64,000 bases of DNA from positions 196,778 through 260,777 of the forward strand of contig CBCOTE010000023.1 of NCBI GenBank assembly GCA_965112965.1. Reading direction: 5' to 3'. The notes beneath the pieces were generated by a model. The model worked only from the letters and a program-made list of their open reading frames with translations. It was not told the DNA's origin and did not search any database. Numbering within the stretch: the stretch's first letter is position 1; the number at the start of each line of letters is the position of its first letter. Shown one piece after another: positions 19,178-28,771 of the stretch. The translations under genes and the position numbers were made by a program. The DNA comes from CBCOTE01 sp965112965. Lineage in GTDB: Bacteria > Desulfobacterota > Desulfovibrionia > Desulfovibrionales > Desulfovibrionaceae.

Positions 19178-20689
19178 ATGAAAGTATATATCATTGGGGC
19201 AGGCCCGGGGGATCCTGGGCTGCTTACGCTCAAGGCTAAGGCCGTGCTCGAGATGGCCGATGTAGTGGTCTATGATTACCTGGCCAATGATTCCTTTCTG
19301 ACTTTCTGTCGGCCGGATGCCGAGTGCATCTACGTGGGTAAAAAAAGTGGTAACCATACATTGCCGCAGGATCGGATTAATGCTCTATTGGTGGACAAGG
19401 CCCGGGAGGGCAAGGTCATTGCCCGTCTCAAAGGGGGCGATCCCTATATCTTTGGTCGTGGGGCCGAGGAAGCCGAGGAGCTATTGGAGGCCGGCATTCC
19501 GGTGGAGGTGGTGCCCGGTGTGACCTCGGCTGTCGCTGCGGCGGCTTGTGCGGGCATCCCGCTTACCCATCGCAAGTATGCTTCTTCGGTATCGTTTATT
19601 ACCGGGCATGAAGACCTAACTAAACGCGAGAGCGCTCTGCACTGGAATGCCCTAGCTAAGTCATCCAGTACCCTAGTTTTTTTTATGGGTATGAAGAATC
19701 TATTCGCGATTGCGCAGAACCTCATAGTCGGCGGCCGATCAGCAGAGACGCCCGTAGCCTTAGTGCGCTGGGGTACCACCTGCCGCCACACTTCAATAGT
19801 CTCTACCCTTGCCGACGTGGCTATGGCGGCAGAGCGGGATGGGTTTAAGGCTCCTTGTCTGATTATCGTGGGTGAAGTAGTATGTCTGGCGTCGACTCTC
19901 AACTTTTTTGAGCGTCGGCCGCTTCTGGGCAAAGGCATCGTGGTTACTAGGGCTAGGGAGCAGGCTAGCAAGCTCCTAGAACAGCTAGCCGAATTGGGCG
20001 CTTGTTGTTATCAATTCCCTACTATCGAGGTGCGGCCGTTGGACGACTACGCGAAGGTGGAACAGACTATCTTGAGATTGAGGGACTACGATTGGTTAGT
20101 GTTTACTTCAGCCAATGGAGTCAAGTATTTTTGGGAGTACCTAGGAGAGGTCGGCTTGGACACGCGTATTCTTGGGGGTATAAAAGTGGCAGCTATTGGC
20201 CCGGCCACAGCCATAGCCCTGGCTGGACGTGGGGTGAATGCGGATTTAGTGCCTGAACAATATGTTACCGAGTCGTTAGTTACTAGATTGCTTGAGCAAG
20301 ACATGGCCGGTGCCCGGGTGCTTATCCCTCGGGCCAGGGAAGCACGGGAGTTGTTGCCCGAAGAGCTAGCAAAGGTCGGAGTTAAGGTGCAGGTGTTGCC
20401 GCTCTACGAAATTGTGCCGGCTGAAGCTGACCAGGAGGCACTGCTAGCTGCAATGGCTACCGGGGAGATACACTGTATTACCTTTGCTAGTTCATCTACA
20501 GTAGACAATTTTTTTGCCCACATTCAGTCAGAAACGGTGGAGGCGGTTCGCCCTGGCGTTAAGCTGGCCTGCATCGGGCCGGTGACAGCTAAAACACTAG
20601 AAAAGCATGGTTTTATCGCAGATATTGTGCCCACAGATTATACTATCCCAGCCCTTGTGGATGCTCTTGTGGATGCCTTTAAGGTCTGA
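19178..20689 (+). CDS. cobA-hemD: fused uroporphyrinogen-III C-methyltransferase / uroporphyrinogen-III synthase (CobA–HemD)
   Basis: This 503-residue bifunctional protein makes uroporphyrinogen III and methylates it twice to precorrin-2, the precursor of siroheme and cobalamin. Residues 1–250 are SUMT, with 'GAGPGDPGLLTLKA' at the N terminus, 'RLKGGDPYIFGRGAEEAEEL' near 83 and 'VPGVTSAVAAAACAGIPLTHR' near 113. Residues 250–503 are HemD, with 'GIVVTRAREQASKLLEQL' near 254, 'LVFTSANGVKYFW', 'GPATAIAL' and the closing 'ACIGPVTAKTLEKHGF'. The fusion is common in sulfate-reducing Desulfovibrio relatives. A GAGG site is 5 bases before the ATG. The frame is intact. Its retention implies that siroheme or corrinoid is still needed. 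Confidence 0.95.
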   Translation: MKVYIIGAGPGDPGLLTLKAKAVLEMADVVVYDYLANDSFLTFCRPDAECIYVGKKSGNHTLPQDRINALLVDKAREGKVIARLKGGDPYIFGRGAEEAEELLEAGIPVEVVPGVTSAVAAAACAGIPLTHRKYASSVSFITGHEDLTKRESALHWNALAKSSSTLVFFMGMKNLFAIAQNLIVGGRSAETPVALVRWGTTCRHTSIVSTLADVAMAAERDGFKAPCLIIVGEVVCLASTLNFFERRPLLGKGIVVTRAREQASKLLEQLAELGACCYQFPTIEVRPLDDYAKVEQTILRLRDYDWLVFTSANGVKYFWEYLGEVGLDTRILGGIKVAAIGPATAIALAGRGVNADLVPEQYVTESLVTRLLEQDMAGARVLIPRAREARELLPEELAKVGVKVQVLPLYEIVPAEADQEALLAAMATGEIHCITFASSSTVDNFFAHIQSETVEAVRPGVKLACIGPVTAKTLEKHGFIADIVPTDYTIPALVDALVDAFKV

Positions 20690-21479
20690 TATTACTGTGA
20701 TGTGCTGAGTAGAAGTACTGTAATAACTAATACTTCCGACAAAAAAAGTAAAACTATTGTCCTTTCATTAGATATCTGCGGTTTTTTTGATAAAGATTTG
20801 AATCTATAATCCAAAGTTAGCTGTAAGCAAACCGGATTCCAGATGTAGATGTTAGTAGTCTCTAATAATTCCAAAGCTGACGCCCTGTCTGTAGATAATT
20901 GAGCCATTAACAAGGCATTGCACGGGGGGTGAGGTGAGTTTGAGGCTATAGTTTTTTTATGACCGGGTACGTGCGCTGTCACCCCTTCGGAGCTCTTGAC
21001 CGTTTTTTTTCAGACCGCATCCAAAATATTTACTCCGGCCATCCCTGACCTTCATTTTTTTCGGAATTCATGGGCAGTATGCGCTGTGGCCTCAGATAAT
21101 ATTCTTGGCTGCATTATATATTTCGTGGACGCGTGTGGACTACAGCCTAATCGGCCATTTAGGTTGTGGTGTCTATGTTTCCTAGGGACGACACCTAGAG
21201 TCTAGAAAGCTGTATCTTGTTATGGAACATCACTATCTATATCTAAAGGCCCTGCATGACTAGTTTTAGGTCGGGCTGACCATCTAAAATATTCTCAGAA
21301 TGGAATAAGATCTATCTGGCGTCAGCTAGCGTGGTACTGTCATTGGTCCCTAGAGGCGCCCTATTATATCTGTTCTTGGAAGTGGGCTTTTAGTCAATTT
21401 CAACCGGCCGGCTGGTCTGGTCGAACTACATGTTGGGCGAGCTTAGATTGTATTGCTAGGATACAGTGGCTGTAGTATC

Positions 21480-22035
21480 TGGAAAATGGATGAAATATAT
21501 GGGCACGGATGAACGTTACGTTTATCCTGACCGACAAGAAGAAGACTGCCTAAAAAATTTTGATACAGCTAAGTATTCTAGTCGGGTTTTAGGGCAGACT
21601 GTAGTGTTGCTGTCTACAGAACATCCTTAATAAACCTACGTAGATTTTAGGCTGGATAGCCCTTATGCGACCGTATTGGCCATTTTTGATAGGGCGATAA
21701 CCCAGTCTATGTTATTATAACGGACACGGCAAGCTATGTTTTTTAAGGATCAGAGTTTCACCGTGGCTGTAGATGGGCTGTAGCGGAGAATGTGGAGATT
21801 TTGTATTTTGTCCCATCGCACCCATTAATATTCTGAAGCCATAGAGATTGGCCGGAAGGATACAGGGTGATATTCGTTTGGATAAAGTTCCCGGTTGGGA
21901 TTACTGCTGTCGCAGGTGTCTATAGATAATATTGCGGTAGAGTTTAGGTTTAACACTCCGGCTGGGCGCGGTATTAACTGGCAGGCCTTCTACCGCAAGT
22001 TGCAAGAGTTCGGTCTGGATAGCCCGCCGGCCTGA
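21480..22035 (+). pseudogene. unidentified gene relic with preserved C terminus
   Basis: A plus-strand frame ends 'DNIAVEFRFNTPAGRG' then 'INWQAFYRKLQEFGLDSPPA' and a TGA at 22033–22035, with codon use like that of real genes here. Upstream, frames with stops carry 'KYSSRVLGQTVVLLSTEHP' and 'FFKDQSFTVAVDGL'. This looks like the last few hundred bases of a formerly functional protein gene. I do not recognise the family. The 5' boundary is arbitrary. Confidence 0.4.
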
Positions 22036-22221
22036 GCAGTAGTGTTATAGTAAAAAACATAATGTTCTGTACTACATGACACTTGTATCGATTATGCTAC
22101 GTCATTGGCTGGCAAAAAAATAGTAGAAAAAAATAGTTCTTTTCTCAGAGGCAAATAATTATTTATGTGCAATGGTGGCGGTAGAGAGCGGAGAGGAACG
22201 GAGCAGATACCTGAGCAAGGC

Positions 22222-22258
22222 AGATCATAATTATTTAAAAGTAGATCATAATTATTTA
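22222..22258. repeat. 16-bp AT-rich direct repeat, period 21
   Basis: The sequence AGATCATAATTATTTA occurs at 22222–22237 and again at 22243–22258. The 11-base core ATAATTATTTA occurs a third time at 22155–22165. It lies in a gene-free stretch. It could be a relic operator, or it could be chance in AT-rich DNA. Confidence 0.5.
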
Positions 22259-23754
22259 GTACTAATATTTTTCAGCACCGTCGGTACAAAAAAAGTGAGT
22301 GAATATGTATTCTTTTAATTACCCAAATTAATTATATATTTTATGCGTTATCTTAAATTTTGAGGTAGCGTCAACTTCTTTACATGCCTTTAAACATGAT
22401 ACTCTTTACGACATGTGGGTCCGTATTGGGTGTGGTCGGATGGGGCAGTAGCTATGTGACGCAATAACCGGTCCGAATAGGTCGCGTACATTTTATAATT
22501 GGGGTGCTGTGAGGTGCAGATATGATTCAAGTGGCGGCTGAACCAGCTCCAGATCTGCTGGAGGCCAAAAAAAAAGTACGGGTATCCCAGCGCAGTACCG
22601 GCGGTAAAAAAATGAGTAGAGTAAGTCTTAGCCATATTTGTAGCTCTAAGATATAAGTAGGTACTGCTGCAGTTCGTTTTTAATGCACCAGATATTATCT
22701 CTAGCCTTAGGGTATGGGTCAAACTTAGGTAGCTTTAACGCATTTGATAGTTTTCGGTGCGGCCTTTATCTTATAAATGAAAGTTATACCTATCTTCAAA
22801 ATATCTAAGAAAATGCTGAAGATTATGTTGGAGTACTATGTGCCAAGATATTGATGATTTTTAAACTGACGGAACTTATTATCCGCGGCCTCTTAGAGAG
22901 TGCAGTGGTTGTGAGTTGAAGATAGTGAGCCAAAAAAATGTTTAGTCGAAATGTTCATGAACATCTTTAATTTATGGATATCGAAATGAGACTTACGTCA
23001 AGCAGAAAAATAGCCGGTGGTTTAAATACGAAGCGGCTGATATACGATGGCAAGATTGTTTTTTTCAGCTGTGAGGGCAAAGTCTTTTGTGGTGGTGAGT
23101 TCGCATTTTGGGTGTCACCAGTTGACTAGCGTTTCGACATTGTGCGGGGCAAGTTTTTTTAAGAATACATTAATTTAATATTTCAAGCTAAGATTGTCAA
23201 GACATCAGGCCCTGGTTAAGATTAATCTATAGAGCCATGAAGTCACGGACTGGTCAGTATTTTGCCAGAGAAGATTTATATTGGTTCTGGCTGGTTTTTT
23301 TAGCGCAGTATATGATTATTTTGGCTGTTCTGAAGTAAGTCTTCGGTCTGGGCTTACTCTACCAGAGAGAGTACTGTACTTATGGAGAGGATGGCAGTGA
23401 TGATGCGACTATTGATCATGAATGGTCGACTGAAAATACTATGATGCGTATGGGGCACTATACTGGGTGTATAGTTTTCTTGAGGAAAAATATGAATTAG
23501 TCGTTATCATAGCTGTCCTCGATATCAAGAATGCGAATATTTTTTTTGCAGACGGCAGTCGGTAATTTTGAAGAATAGACTTACGAAGTCTCAGTTTAGA
23601 TTATTGTTGTAGAAGATTAGAACAGTTGGTGCTTATGAAGATCATGATGAGATAAGTAGTTGTCCGACGGCTGGAGTGTTGAATGGCTAAATAGCCGTAT
23701 CCAGGTACAAAAAAGTGGGGGCAGGCAAGGCCAGTGAGGTGATTGCAGGGTTGC

Positions 23755-24034
23755 TCAATTGATTGGCTTTCCATGCATTTTATTCGATTATATCACATAT
23801 GTTGGTGCGCAGTCCGAGATAGCGTTGTTGAGAGCTATAGACGCGTTAGTTGGTCTGAAAAATTCGATATTTACAGTTATCATTCCAATAGATGCTAAAC
23901 TTCAGGCTTTTTCGTCGTCCGATAGTGAGGAGAAAAGGGGCATTCTGAGTGCTCTTGTGTCTATAGATTTAAGCTCCACTAGTTGGCGTTATATAAAGTA
24001 CTTCCAGAATCCATGCTCTCTTCGATACACATAA
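23755..24034 (+). pseudogene. ychF: possible YchF (Obg-like GTPase/ATPase) relic
   Basis: A plus-strand frame reads 'IPIDAKLQAFSSSDSEEKRG' followed by 'ILSALVSIDLSSTSWRYIKY'. This resembles the YchF segment 'vPISAKlEaEla.Ld.EE...fL..lGl..SsLdrlI...Y'. YchF is a universally conserved P-loop ATPase that binds ribosomes. No P-loop or N-terminal half could be read upstream, so at best this is a remnant of the C-terminal third. The resemblance is moderate and could be checked by alignment. Confidence 0.4.
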
Positions 24035-24040
24035 GGTGTT

Positions 24041-24355
24041 TTAATAGCTAGAGATTAAGCCAGAAAGCGTTCTGGTGCCGTATCTGTGAGTCACTTTTAT
24101 AGAAGATGATTCGTGTATAGGGCTATTTTTCACTGGAGATAAAATATTTTTTGTTGTAGGCATGTCGGCCACGGTACGGTAGTGTTCCTCGTAGTTGTAC
24201 AGTAGCCTATGGATGGTCACGGCGTGGATGATTATATCCCGTAGACAGTCAGGTAGATTTCGTCGATGTTTTAAGGAATACAGCATATATTCGACCTCAC
24301 GGTACGCTATTTTGGTCCGAGAAATATGATGGTTACGGGCTGATCTGGGGTTCAA
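24041..24355 (-). other. unidentified 104-codon open frame, minus strand
   Basis: A minus-strand frame is open for 104 codons, with a charged, plausible central part ('LPDCLRDIIIHAVTIHRLLY'). It has no homologue I recognise and no clear ribosome-binding site. It may be the best-preserved piece of a decayed gene. 24356–25293 beyond it is AT-rich with nothing recognisable. Confidence 0.25.
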
Positions 24356-25293
24356 CGGTTAGGACGTAACGTGGTCCATGGGGTGTGGTTTAGTAGCTTC
24401 ACTATGGATTAGGTTTTGGTTTCGGCGTGTAGTGCTTGGCCATAGGCGTTAGTGATAAAATAGGTCATTCTAGGGTCATATCAAGGACTATGCTCACTTT
24501 ATTATCCGCACTATATGAAAAATGCGTAGTCGTTGTTCCAGTCCTTTGGGTTGACTAGTGGTGTTATTGCGTTCATTGGTTGGTCATAGAAAGCAGACAA
24601 AACTGTCCAATCTCACAGAGATGCGGGTATCCATGGGGGTCAAGATAGATGATTAGAGGACGAGCCAAGAGGACGGCTGGGAGATTCTCAAACAATACGA
24701 TAACGGTCACGCTGACCAAAGTGATGCGCAGGTTTATATTTATAATGATGATGGCGTAGGTTAGCGGCGTCTAGGACGTATTGCTCGTTGCGTCCGTTTT
24801 AATTAGTCTGTGTATAGAGGAAAGATATATTTTTTTGCGCGCGCTGCTTCGAGTAGTTGTTTTTAAATGGAGTATTTTCTGGTAACTATGAGACCAGGTT
24901 AGCTGCAGGCAGCATAAACTGGCTGGGGTTATGGTGAGGGATGATACAATTAATACTTTTTTTGGACATCAATTAGTAGGATCAGGTTCTGTTATGGATG
25001 ATTCCGACAAATTTAATATTCTGTTCTGGTTTGAATAATGATAAGGTTTAATTTGATACCATTTTAAATCATTGCTGCTTTACCATTGTGGATCGGAGTA
25101 TGTTTTTTTGTAATAAAAAATGCCGTAAGTATGAAAAAAATATAAATATTTTTTTATATTATACTTTCATTCTCTTTAAAAAATAGTATATTTTTTTCAA
25201 TTTGAGCAAGGTTATAAAGAATAATATTTTACTCTCCTCACAGAAGATGGAGCCATCGAACTGAGGGTCATCTAGCTGCTAGAAGTAAATTAC

Positions 25294-26175
25294 TTAGTTT
25301 CTTTGACAAACGGGGCAGAAGGTGGAGGTCCGACTGGCGATTTTGGTCATTCTTATAGTGGTGCCGCAGACGAGACAGGGGAGGCCGACCCGGCCGTAGA
25401 TACGTAAGGTCTTCTGGAATGTGCCGACGTTGCCATAGGCGTCACGGTAGTTACGAATGGAAGAACCACAGGCAGCGATGGCCTCGGTAAGAACTTCCTG
25501 AATGGCGGCTTGGAGTTGGTGTAGGCGATATGGGGCCAAAGTGTTGGCTGGTGTGTTGGGTTGTATACCGGCACGGAATAGGGATTCATCGGCGTAGATA
25601 TTGCCGATGCCGGCGAGAACGGTTTGGTCTAGGAGCAAGGTTTTAATACGACCGCGACGGCCAGCTAGGCGGAGGGAGAAAGTATCCGAGTTGAGAGCTA
25701 GAGGCTCTGGGCCCATAGTGCGGAAGAAATCCCAGGCAGTGAGCGCGTCTGGGGTCATGAGACGTAAGGTACCGAACTTGCGTTGGTCATGAAAAATAAG
25801 CCGGCTTTCGTCTTCAGTGAGGAAGACAGCGCGGATGTGTGGGTCATCAAGGGCTATTGGATGGGCTGGGTCATCTATGAATAGCCGTCCAGTCATTTTA
25901 AGGTGGACGGCTAGGATGTTGGTGCATGGTGGGATAAGTCCGGATAGGGTGGCTGGTAGTGGTGTAGGGTTGGTTTTTCCGTCCAGGGCCAAGAGCAGGA
26001 GCTTACCACGACGGCTAACACTAGCTATGCGTAGGCCGGATAGGGCGGCGACGAAGGCAGTGGGATCGTCAGCAATACAGCCAGGCCAGCGCAGATCCAC
26101 GGCCTGGATACGATGTCCTTGGCAGGCGACAGCCAGGCCGCGGACGATAGTTTCGACTTCAGGTAATTCTGGCAT
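25294..26175 (-). CDS. mutM: formamidopyrimidine-DNA glycosylase (Fpg/MutM)
   Basis: This enzyme removes 8-oxoguanine and formamidopyrimidines from DNA. The product has 293 residues and begins 'MPELPEVETIVRGL', with the catalytic Pro2 and Glu3. That is why the ATG at 26175 is chosen over an upstream in-frame TTG. The H2TH region shows 'LLDQTVLAGIGNIYADESLF' around residue 175. The C-terminal zinc finger 'CLVCGTTIRM' with 'STFCPVCQRN' is complete. Length is slightly above average (about 270) because of insertions in the N-terminal domain around 'KTNPTPLPATLSGL'. The ribosome-binding site is weak. It is followed by decayed DNA on both sides and is the only DNA-repair gene in the window. Confidence 0.95.
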   Translation of the reverse strand: MPELPEVETIVRGLAVACQGHRIQAVDLRWPGCIADDPTAFVAALSGLRIASVSRRGKLLLLALDGKTNPTPLPATLSGLIPPCTNILAVHLKMTGRLFIDDPAHPIALDDPHIRAVFLTEDESRLIFHDQRKFGTLRLMTPDALTAWDFFRTMGPEPLALNSDTFSLRLAGRRGRIKTLLLDQTVLAGIGNIYADESLFRAGIQPNTPANTLAPYRLHQLQAAIQEVLTEAIAACGSSIRNYRDAYGNVGTFQKTLRIYGRVGLPCLVCGTTIRMTKIASRTSTFCPVCQRN

Positions 26176-26474
26176 TGGAAATCTTCGACGTGGCAGGACC
26201 AAGACGTGTCTGGATGGTTGTTAGAATTAGCTTGGGGATGGCCAGACAGAGTATTTCTAAATTATTCCGGATTACGAAGAGTATTTGGGATCTAGCATTT
26301 CCATATGGACAATACGGTGGTGTGAAAGAACTGAGGTTTTTTTGGCTGACTAATGACCGCCAGGAGCAGGCCCTTAGACCGGCAACTGGTCTTGTCCATC
26401 TGTAAGCCTGGTATAAGCTTTTGCATAGTCACTGTTCTACTATTTTAGTCCAAAACTAAATCTAGATGGCTGCG

Positions 26475-27245
26475 TTAAAGTATGGAGCTGACGAAAAAGA
26501 TGTCGGTTTTGGCTGGATCAGGGATGGTGTTGCCTCTCCAGGGGAGCATAAGCAAGGTCTTTATAGTCGGGCTTAAAGTGCGTAGCCTATAGGCTACGCC
26601 TCAGCCATGTCCTATGTGTCTGGCACCGGCCAATACCACTATGGGGCGACTCAGGCGGTAGCGTAATGCTAGTGCTTCGGTGGCCATCTTAGTATCCCAT
26701 AGGGTTTGGACCAAGAAGAAGCGGTCCGTGTCGAAGACTGGCCGGCCTTTATCTTTAGCCAGTCTCTGGTGATGCTTGACTATGGTTTTTAGAGAGACGC
26801 GCTGAACGGGGTGGGGCATGATGATTGGGTTAGGTATTTGGCGTAGTTCTTCAGGTGACAAAGCTTCCAAGCCGCCGAAGCCGACCTTGCGTACTAGGGC
26901 GTGCGGTAGGTTTAGGGCATAGAGCGGTAGCCTGTGTCTGAGCGCTACGCGGAAGACTGAGGTATAGAGTTCGAATGAGTGGTTCCAGGCCTTTGGCCAG
27001 TCTACGGCCTGGGATAAGGCCTCTAATACATAGTTTTCAGTTCGCGTATACAGATGGCCAATATTCCAGAGATCTAGAGCCGGCTGTCTGGTAACATCGA
27101 GCATTTCCAGCCCTACCGCCGGAGATGGGCCAGTTGTGGCCAGGATGTCCAAGCAATGGGCTTGAATTTCGTGGTCGTTGAGCAAGTTATGGCTCTCGCC
27201 TATATGGTGGATGGGACGACACAGTACACCTAGTCCCAGTTGCGT
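26475..27245 (-). pseudogene. chaN: ChaN-family relic, N-terminally truncated, internal stop
   Basis: ChaN-type lipoproteins are haem-binding proteins linked to iron uptake. The minus-strand frame reads 'PIHHIGESHNLLNDHEIQAH', 'YALNLPHALVRKVGFGGLEA', 'RFFLVQTLWDTKMA' and 'PIVVLAGARHIGHG', all typical. It then meets a TGA exactly where the family has Trp ('GHGWG'), and the same frame continues 'GVAYRLRTLSPTIKTLLMLP' to a natural end at 26475. The 5' end lacks a signal peptide and any ATG, and the frame overlaps the last 16 bases of the upstream ligase gene. The N-terminal ~40–60 residues are therefore deleted. Truncation plus nonsense mutation make it a pseudogene, though a recent one. Confidence 0.8.
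26580..26599. repeat. 20-bp perfect palindrome inside the chaN relic
   Basis: GCGTAGCCTA is followed directly by its reverse complement. It lies a few bases downstream of the premature TGA and still encodes the family-like residues G-V-A-Y-R-L-R, so it could simply be coding sequence that happens to be symmetric. Confidence 0.7.
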
Positions 27246-28495
27246 TTATCCTCGATAGGCCGGATTTGCGCCGGCAGGGCGCCGGGATTGACTACCTTAA
27301 GCACAGGGCGTAATTTGATCTTCTCGCGGAAAAGGTGTAGTAGCTCATCGTTACGCTTGAAGTTACTAGCCTCCAAGTAGAGCACTATCTCATCAATACT
27401 GTCGGGGTTGGTGACCTCAATTTGCCAGCGTTTGATCTCGTCGAATCGAGCCATAATCTGCTCCACCTGGTGTGGGTATACGAACATGCCTTTGATGCGT
27501 GCAGTAGTATCTACACGGCCTACGATATTGCCTAGCCGTGGGCTAGAGCGGCCGCAGAGGCATGGGGTGCGGTCGATGTAGGAGAGGTCGCCCGTGGCTA
27601 GACGGATGAGGGGGTAGGTCTTATTAAAGGCCGTAACTACGATCTCTCCAACTTCGCTGTTTTTGAGAGGAATACCAGTATCAGGATGGCAGATTTCTAC
27701 AAAAGTTTGGTTAGAGATGTGTAGGCCGTTTTTGTGAAAGCACTCGTAGCCAATACAGCCTACGTCAGCCGTGCCATAACCTTGACGCATGATGAGGTCG
27801 AACTTCTTTTCTAAAATGTTACGTAATTTTTCAGAGAATTTTTCGCCTGTGACGAATGCTACTTCGATGAATAGATCTTTGCGTAGATTGATTCCGTTTT
27901 CTTCAGCCTTTTGTGCCATGTGCATGAGGTAGCTAGGGGTACCGATATATCCAGTTACCCTCAGCTTTTGCATAATTTCCAGCTGTGTGTTTAGGTTACC
28001 CTGGCCGGCGGGTATGACAGCACAGCCCAGGTTACGCAGTGGTTCCTCAAACATGAGGCCAGCCGGAGTGAGATGGTAGTTGAAGGTGATCTGTGCCAGA
28101 TCGCCGGAGCGAAAGCCTGTGGCGTAAAAGCCTTCAGTCCAGCCCCAGTAGTCGTCGCTGCGGTCCTCAGGGTCAAATATGGGACCTGGGGATAAAAACA
28201 CTCGCTTGAGTTCGCCTAGGTCCTTAGTGAGCAGGCCGCCCAGGCGTGGCCCCATAGACTGTAGAAAAATGAGTTCCTTTTTTTTTAGGATGGGTATGTA
28301 TTTCAAATCTGAGAGAATTTTAAATTTATCCGCCTGGAATTGGGCACGGTCGAAGCGTTTCTTGACGTCTTCGGAATAACGGTAGGCGTAAAGTAATAAT
28401 TCTTTGAGCTGGATGATATTATATTGCCGACGTTCGCTTTCGTCGAGTACTTCGCGGCGGCTGTAGATACCTTCAGTGCGGTCTTTGCGTGTCAT
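27230..28495 (-). CDS. paaK: phenylacetate-CoA ligase-like AMP-forming enzyme
   Basis: This 421-residue member of the adenylate-forming superfamily is close to PaaK, which activates aryl acids with ATP and CoA. Visible are 'QITFNYHLTPAG' near 145, 'YIGTPSYLMHMAQKAEENG' near 190, 'RQGYGTADVGCIGYEC' (A5-like) near 246, 'TGDLSYID' near 309 and 'GRVDTTARIKGMFVYPHQVE' (A8) near 332. Many sulfate reducers and related anaerobes carry such 'PaaK-like' ligases with uncertain acid substrates. A GGAGAG site precedes the ATG at 28495. The frame is intact despite a run of nine A at the K-K-K codons (28278–28286 on the plus strand). The stop codon sits inside the truncated chaN relic. Confidence 0.85.
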   Translation of the reverse strand: MTRKDRTEGIYSRREVLDESERRQYNIIQLKELLLYAYRYSEDVKKRFDRAQFQADKFKILSDLKYIPILKKKELIFLQSMGPRLGGLLTKDLGELKRVFLSPGPIFDPEDRSDDYWGWTEGFYATGFRSGDLAQITFNYHLTPAGLMFEEPLRNLGCAVIPAGQGNLNTQLEIMQKLRVTGYIGTPSYLMHMAQKAEENGINLRKDLFIEVAFVTGEKFSEKLRNILEKKFDLIMRQGYGTADVGCIGYECFHKNGLHISNQTFVEICHPDTGIPLKNSEVGEIVVTAFNKTYPLIRLATGDLSYIDRTPCLCGRSSPRLGNIVGRVDTTARIKGMFVYPHQVEQIMARFDEIKRWQIEVTNPDSIDEIVLYLEASNFKRNDELLHLFREKIKLRPVLKVVNPGALPAQIRPIEDKRNWD

Positions 28496-28771
28496 ATATC
28501 AACTCTCCGCGGATAATTTTTTTAAGATACTAAGTATGAATAGTCAATTTTTAATGGAATTACAAGTAGAAATCTATAAGTTAACGAATTATCAGGCAAA
28601 AAAAAAGTTATCCAAGCCCTAGGCCGTCGGCTGATTCTGGGTGGGGAGGTACATATGATTTAGGTTTTCTGGCCGTTGTAGATGTCATCTCGGTTATGTC
28701 CAGATAATGCGCATCAGGTTTAGTCACATTTGGGACAGATTTGATAGATGCTGTCGCGTTTAGTGTTGTCA

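Larger units (their letters stand above)
20690..23758. other. degraded region, relics not identified
   Basis: This region is AT-rich with many stops. A minus-strand frame at 22390–22722 stays open for 110 codons, with 'ALGYPYFFFGLQQIWSWFS' as a membrane-like stretch, but matches no family I can name. A better-preserved plus-strand relic near 22 kb is listed separately, as is a direct repeat at 22222–22258. Confidence 0.4.

Noticed and set aside
19444..19971. 175-codon minus-strand frame within cobA–hemD
   Set aside because: Antisense shadow of the CobA domain; no family similarity.
26604..26612. TGA as a recoded Trp codon because of the chaN readthrough pattern
   Set aside because: Intact genes use TGG for Trp and TGA as a normal stop (for example at the end of cobA–hemD), and chaN also lacks its 5' end, so it is simply a pseudogene.
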